Of a stretch of DNA of 15,495 nucleotides, positions 13,439 to 15,495 are shown piece by piece. How positions within the stretch are numbered: the stretch's first letter is position 1; each line of letters opens with the position of its first letter. The stretch comes from JAPUDQ01 sp964462335 (GTDB lineage Bacteria > Patescibacteriota > Saccharimonadia > Saccharimonadales > Saccharimonadaceae), in NCBI GenBank assembly GCA_964462335.1, contig CAYWYG010000019.1:1-15495 (forward strand), in the 5' to 3' direction. A program made the translations under genes and the position numbers. Under the pieces are notes generated by a model. The model did no database searches and was not told the origin of the DNA. It worked only from the letters and a program-made list of their open reading frames with translations.

Positions 13439-13735
13439 ATGTTAGATGTATTTATCACGTCAAGAGTCCGCCGCAAGATCATCGTTGTCTATGCGAAGTA
13501 TCCAGACTTTAAGACGCATGTTCGTGGGCTAGCGAAGCTTATCAAAGAAGACCCGGGCAATATTCAGCGTGAGCTCAAACGGCTCGAAAAAGTCGGATTT
13601 CTGGTCAGTGAAAAGCAGGGTAATACCAAGATCTACAGCACCAACAAACATTTTGTGATCTTTAAAGAGCTGCAGAGTATCGTCATCAAATCGCAACAAG
13701 CTCACCAGAATAAGAAAAAAGTTTCAGCAGAGTAG
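13439..13735 (+). CDS. Small winged-helix DNA-binding protein
   Basis: This 98-residue protein is a probable transcriptional regulator. ATG 13439 follows AGGGGTG. Residues about 5-75 form a winged helix: SRVRRKIIVVYAKYPDFKTHVRGLAKLIKEDPGNIQRELKRLEKVGFLVSEKQG resembles the ArsR/MarR-like helix-turn-helix, with the recognition helix around NIQRELKRLEK and the beta wing at FLVSEKQGNTKIYSTN. A basic C-terminal tail (NKKKVSAE) follows. No metal-binding cysteines are present, so a metal-responsive ArsR role is unlikely. recJ starts three bases after its stop, so the two form an operon. Its target may be its own promoter at 13366-13395, but no obvious palindrome marks an operator. Confidence 0.8.
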   Translation: MLDVFITSRVRRKIIVVYAKYPDFKTHVRGLAKLIKEDPGNIQRELKRLEKVGFLVSEKQGNTKIYSTNKHFVIFKELQSIVIKSQQAHQNKKKVSAE

Positions 13736-13738
13736 ACC

Positions 13739-15495
13739 ATGGCATCATCTCACGAACGTATTATTCGTGAGATTTTAATTGCACGTGGTCATGATACTCC
13801 TGAGAAACGTCAGGCGTTTTTAGACCCACACTATGGTGCGTATCGGCATGATCCGTTTTTGCTACCTGATATGGCGACGGCAGCGGAGCGGCTTGTTCGA
13901 GCACGACATGCTGGTGAAAAAGTCGTCATCTATGGCGACTATGATATCGATGGCCTGACCGCTACGACATTACTACTTGACGCTTTTGCAAGTTTTGGCA
14001 TATCGGCGAGTGCGTTTATACCCAATCGGTTTATCGAGGGGTATGGGCTCAGCACGCAAGCGATCGAGAAAATTGCTGCTGACGGCGCTGATCTCATCGT
14101 GACGGTAGATTGCGGTTCTTTGAGCTTTGACGAAATCAAACGCGCTAATGAGCTAGGTGTCGACGTGATAGTAACTGATCATCACTCTGTAGTTGACACC
14201 ATGCCCGCAGCTGTCGCAGTGATAAACCCGAAACGGCTTACGAGTGCCACAGCATCACCTCATTCTTCTTCGGACACCCGGCAATGTGAAATTGACACAT
14301 TGCCTCTTGCACAAAGCAAAGTATCCTCAGAAGAACGAGGTGATGCTGCGGCTAATGCCCACGGTGGCCCATCTTCCAAAATCCAAAATCAACAATCCAA
14401 AATCTACCCGTTCTTAGATCTTGCTGGTGTCGGTGTGGCGTTCAAACTCGTACAAGCGCTACAAACGAAGCTTGAGGGTCTACCGATGGGGCAGGAAAAA
14501 TGGCTGCTCGATCTCGTGGCGCTCGGTACTGTCTGCGACGTCGTGACGCTGCGCGATGAAAACCGCGCCAACGTGCGCTGGGGTCTCGAAGTCATGAAAA
14601 AGACACGTCGGCCAGGGCTGCGCGCGCTCATGGCGGTGGCACGTATCAAGCCTGCGCAGCTCGATGCGCGGGCGTTGGGGTTTGGCTTGGGGCCGCGGCT
14701 GAATGCGGCGGGTCGGCTCGAAACGGCGCAACTGAGCCTCGACCTCCTGACGGCGACCGATCCAGGGCTGGCGCTCGAAATTGCCGAGCAACTCGAAGCC
14801 ATGAACCTCGAGCGGCGTGCTGAGCAGCAGCGTATATTTCTCGCCGCAACGGAGATTGCCTCGGGCATCGCTGATCCAGTACTCATCGTAAGCGACCCAT
14901 CGTGGAGTCATGGCATCATCGGTATCGTCGCGGCAAAATTGCTCGAAAAGTACCATAAGCCGACATTTGTCCTACAGGAATTACCCGACGGTACCGCCAA
15001 AGGCTCGGCGCGTAGCTACGGTGATTTTTCGGCGGTGGATGTGATCCGCGCGACCGATACACATCTCATCAAAGGTGGCGGTCATACACTTGCAGCGGGC
15101 GTGACGCTTCGGACTGAGAAAATCGACGACTGGCGGGCAGCGGTCAATGCCTACTACAAGACGCTCAAGCTGAGTGATCAGCTACAGTATTTATTGCCAA
15201 ATGCTGACATCATGCTCGAGGGGTTTGGTGATCTTCATGAGGAATTAATTCATGAAATCGCACGGCTTGAGCCATACGGTCACGGCAACCCCAACCCGAT
15301 TTTCAAAGTCTCGCCAGTCGAAGTCATCGGTCGGCGCACCATGGGTGATCAGGGGCAACATGTCAAATACACACTGGCCGACACGCATGACAAGACGTTT
15401 CATGTCGTAGCGTTTAACAAAGCCGACGAATTCATCGCCGACATCGGCGACCGAGTAAGCGTATGGATAGAGCTTACGATCAATGAATGGCAGGG
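13739..15495 (+). CDS. recJ: Single-stranded-DNA exonuclease RecJ, 3' end missing, with in-frame insertion
   Basis: RecJ degrades single-stranded DNA 5' to 3' in recombination and mismatch repair. ATG 13739 is right after the regulator gene, without a good ribosome-binding site. The frame stays open to the window end (585 codons). DHH-domain motifs: YGDYDIDGLT (65-74), IPNRFIEGYGLS (94-105), VDCG (123-126), TDHH (146-149). Then INPKR (162-166) is followed not by the usual few residues but by about 56 extra ones (167-222) before YPFLDLAGVGVAFKL. Later motifs are intact: ALGTVCDVV (261-269), LGPRLNAAGRL (317-327), WSHGIIGIVAAKL (389-401), GSARS (422-426), GGGHTLAAG (446-454) and the OB-fold EPYGHGNPNPIF (511-522). 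The insertion is Ser/Gln-rich and lies in a surface loop of known RecJ structures, so the enzyme is probably active. See the palindrome and heptamer entries for the inserted DNA. Confidence 0.94.
   Translation, partial: MASSHERIIREILIARGHDTPEKRQAFLDPHYGAYRHDPFLLPDMATAAERLVRARHAGEKVVIYGDYDIDGLTATTLLLDAFASFGISASAFIPNRFIEGYGLSTQAIEKIAADGADLIVTVDCGSLSFDEIKRANELGVDVIVTDHHSVVDTMPAAVAVINPKRLTSATASPHSSSDTRQCEIDTLPLAQSKVSSEERGDAAANAHGGPSSKIQNQQSKIYPFLDLAGVGVAFKLVQALQTKLEGLPMGQEKWLLDLVALGTVCDVVTLRDENRANVRWGLEVMKKTRRPGLRALMAVARIKPAQLDARALGFGLGPRLNAAGRLETAQLSLDLLTATDPGLALEIAEQLEAMNLERRAEQQRIFLAATEIASGIADPVLIVSDPSWSHGIIGIVAAKLLEKYHKPTFVLQELPDGTAKGSARSYGDFSAVDVIRATDTHLIKGGGHTLAAGVTLRTEKIDDWRAAVNAYYKTLKLSDQLQYLLPNADIMLEGFGDLHEELIHEIARLEPYGHGNPNPIFKVSPVEVIGRRTMGDQGQHVKYTLADTHDKTFHVVAFNKADEFIADIGDRVSVWIELTINEWQ
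14247..14351. repeat. Palindromic element inserted in frame in recJ
   Basis: The left arm 14247-14269 and right arm 14329-14351 are complementary at 21 of 23 positions. Each arm holds CAGCATCACCTC on the appropriate strand, and pairing continues inward imperfectly. Inside is a second perfect hairpin, GGCAATGTG (14280-14288) with CACATTGCC (14296-14304). The unit is 105 bases (35 codons), with no stop in the recJ frame. It coincides with residues absent from other RecJ proteins. No second copy was seen in this window. Confidence 0.75.
14376..14403 (+). repeat. Four tandem 7-bp repeats in recJ
   Basis: CCAAAAT, CCAAAAT, CAACAAT, CCAAAAT follow each other exactly. The order (unit, unit, variant, unit) is the same as in the CATATTT array at 12634-12661. 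The array lies 24 bases after the palindrome and ends where normal RecJ sequence (YPFLDLAG) resumes. Confidence 0.8.

Noticed and set aside
14404..14956. Minus-strand open frames of 158-160 residues within recJ
   Set aside because: They are antisense to conserved RecJ motifs in a locally GC-rich part of the gene.
1..15495. CRISPR array, tRNA or rRNA genes
   Set aside because: No regularly spaced repeats with unique spacers, no tRNA T-loop signature in spacers and no rRNA core motifs were seen.

Overview
The window looks like a chromosomal stretch from a member of the Candidate Phyla Radiation (Patescibacteria), most likely a Candidatus Saccharibacteria (TM7)-like organism. This is inferred from the protein repertoire, not from a marker gene. 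It contains two small acidic helical proteins resembling the Patescibacteria-associated DUF5663 family, a very large helical membrane/coiled-coil protein without recognisable homologues, a secreted DUF11/PKD-type surface protein with a C-terminal 'NTGP' sorting-like motif, and compact housekeeping genes (fmt, def, priA, recJ). No rRNA, tRNA, CRISPR array or transposase gene was seen.

Layout. Positions 1-615 hold no supportable gene but are full of inverted repeats. Positions 616-2348 are a visibly GC-rich two-gene unit: a four-helix membrane protein and a lipoprotein-like protein with a Pro/Ser/Thr tail. It has strong Shine-Dalgarno sequences and C-ending codons unlike the rest of the window. 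It ends in a 14-bp hairpin with a TTCG loop, followed by a ribosome-binding site and a seven-codon remnant ORF. A 25-bp sequence recurs in inverted orientation at 168-192 and 2427-2451 (22/25 identical) and brackets the GC-rich unit. Positions 2585-4852 encode the surface protein, followed by a clear intrinsic terminator. Positions 5056-9086 hold a co-directional three-gene cluster: a small helical protein, a 1063-aa membrane/coiled-coil protein and a second small helical protein. Positions 9069-12542 (minus strand) carry the priA-def-fmt cluster. Positions 12681-15495 (plus strand) carry a degenerate phosphoribosyltransferase, a winged-helix regulator and the 5' 585 codons of recJ, which runs off the window.

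How the genes fit together. priA, def and fmt form a compact minus-strand group in the order of transcription (replication restart, peptide deformylation, Met-tRNA formylation); def and fmt overlap by 38 bases. The winged-helix gene and recJ are separated by three bases and are probably co-transcribed from a TTGCCA/TAGAAT promoter. The 5056-9086 cluster and the surface protein probably belong to the cell envelope, but their functions are unknown.

The most unusual signals are: (a) a roughly 56-codon in-frame insertion in recJ, made of a long palindrome (arms of 23 bp, 21/23 paired) plus four tandem 7-bp units, which resembles the protein-inserting palindromic elements known from Rickettsia; (b) a second set of 7-bp tandem arrays, arranged as inverted blocks, between priA and the phosphoribosyltransferase gene; and (c) the inverted repeat bracketing the GC-rich island.
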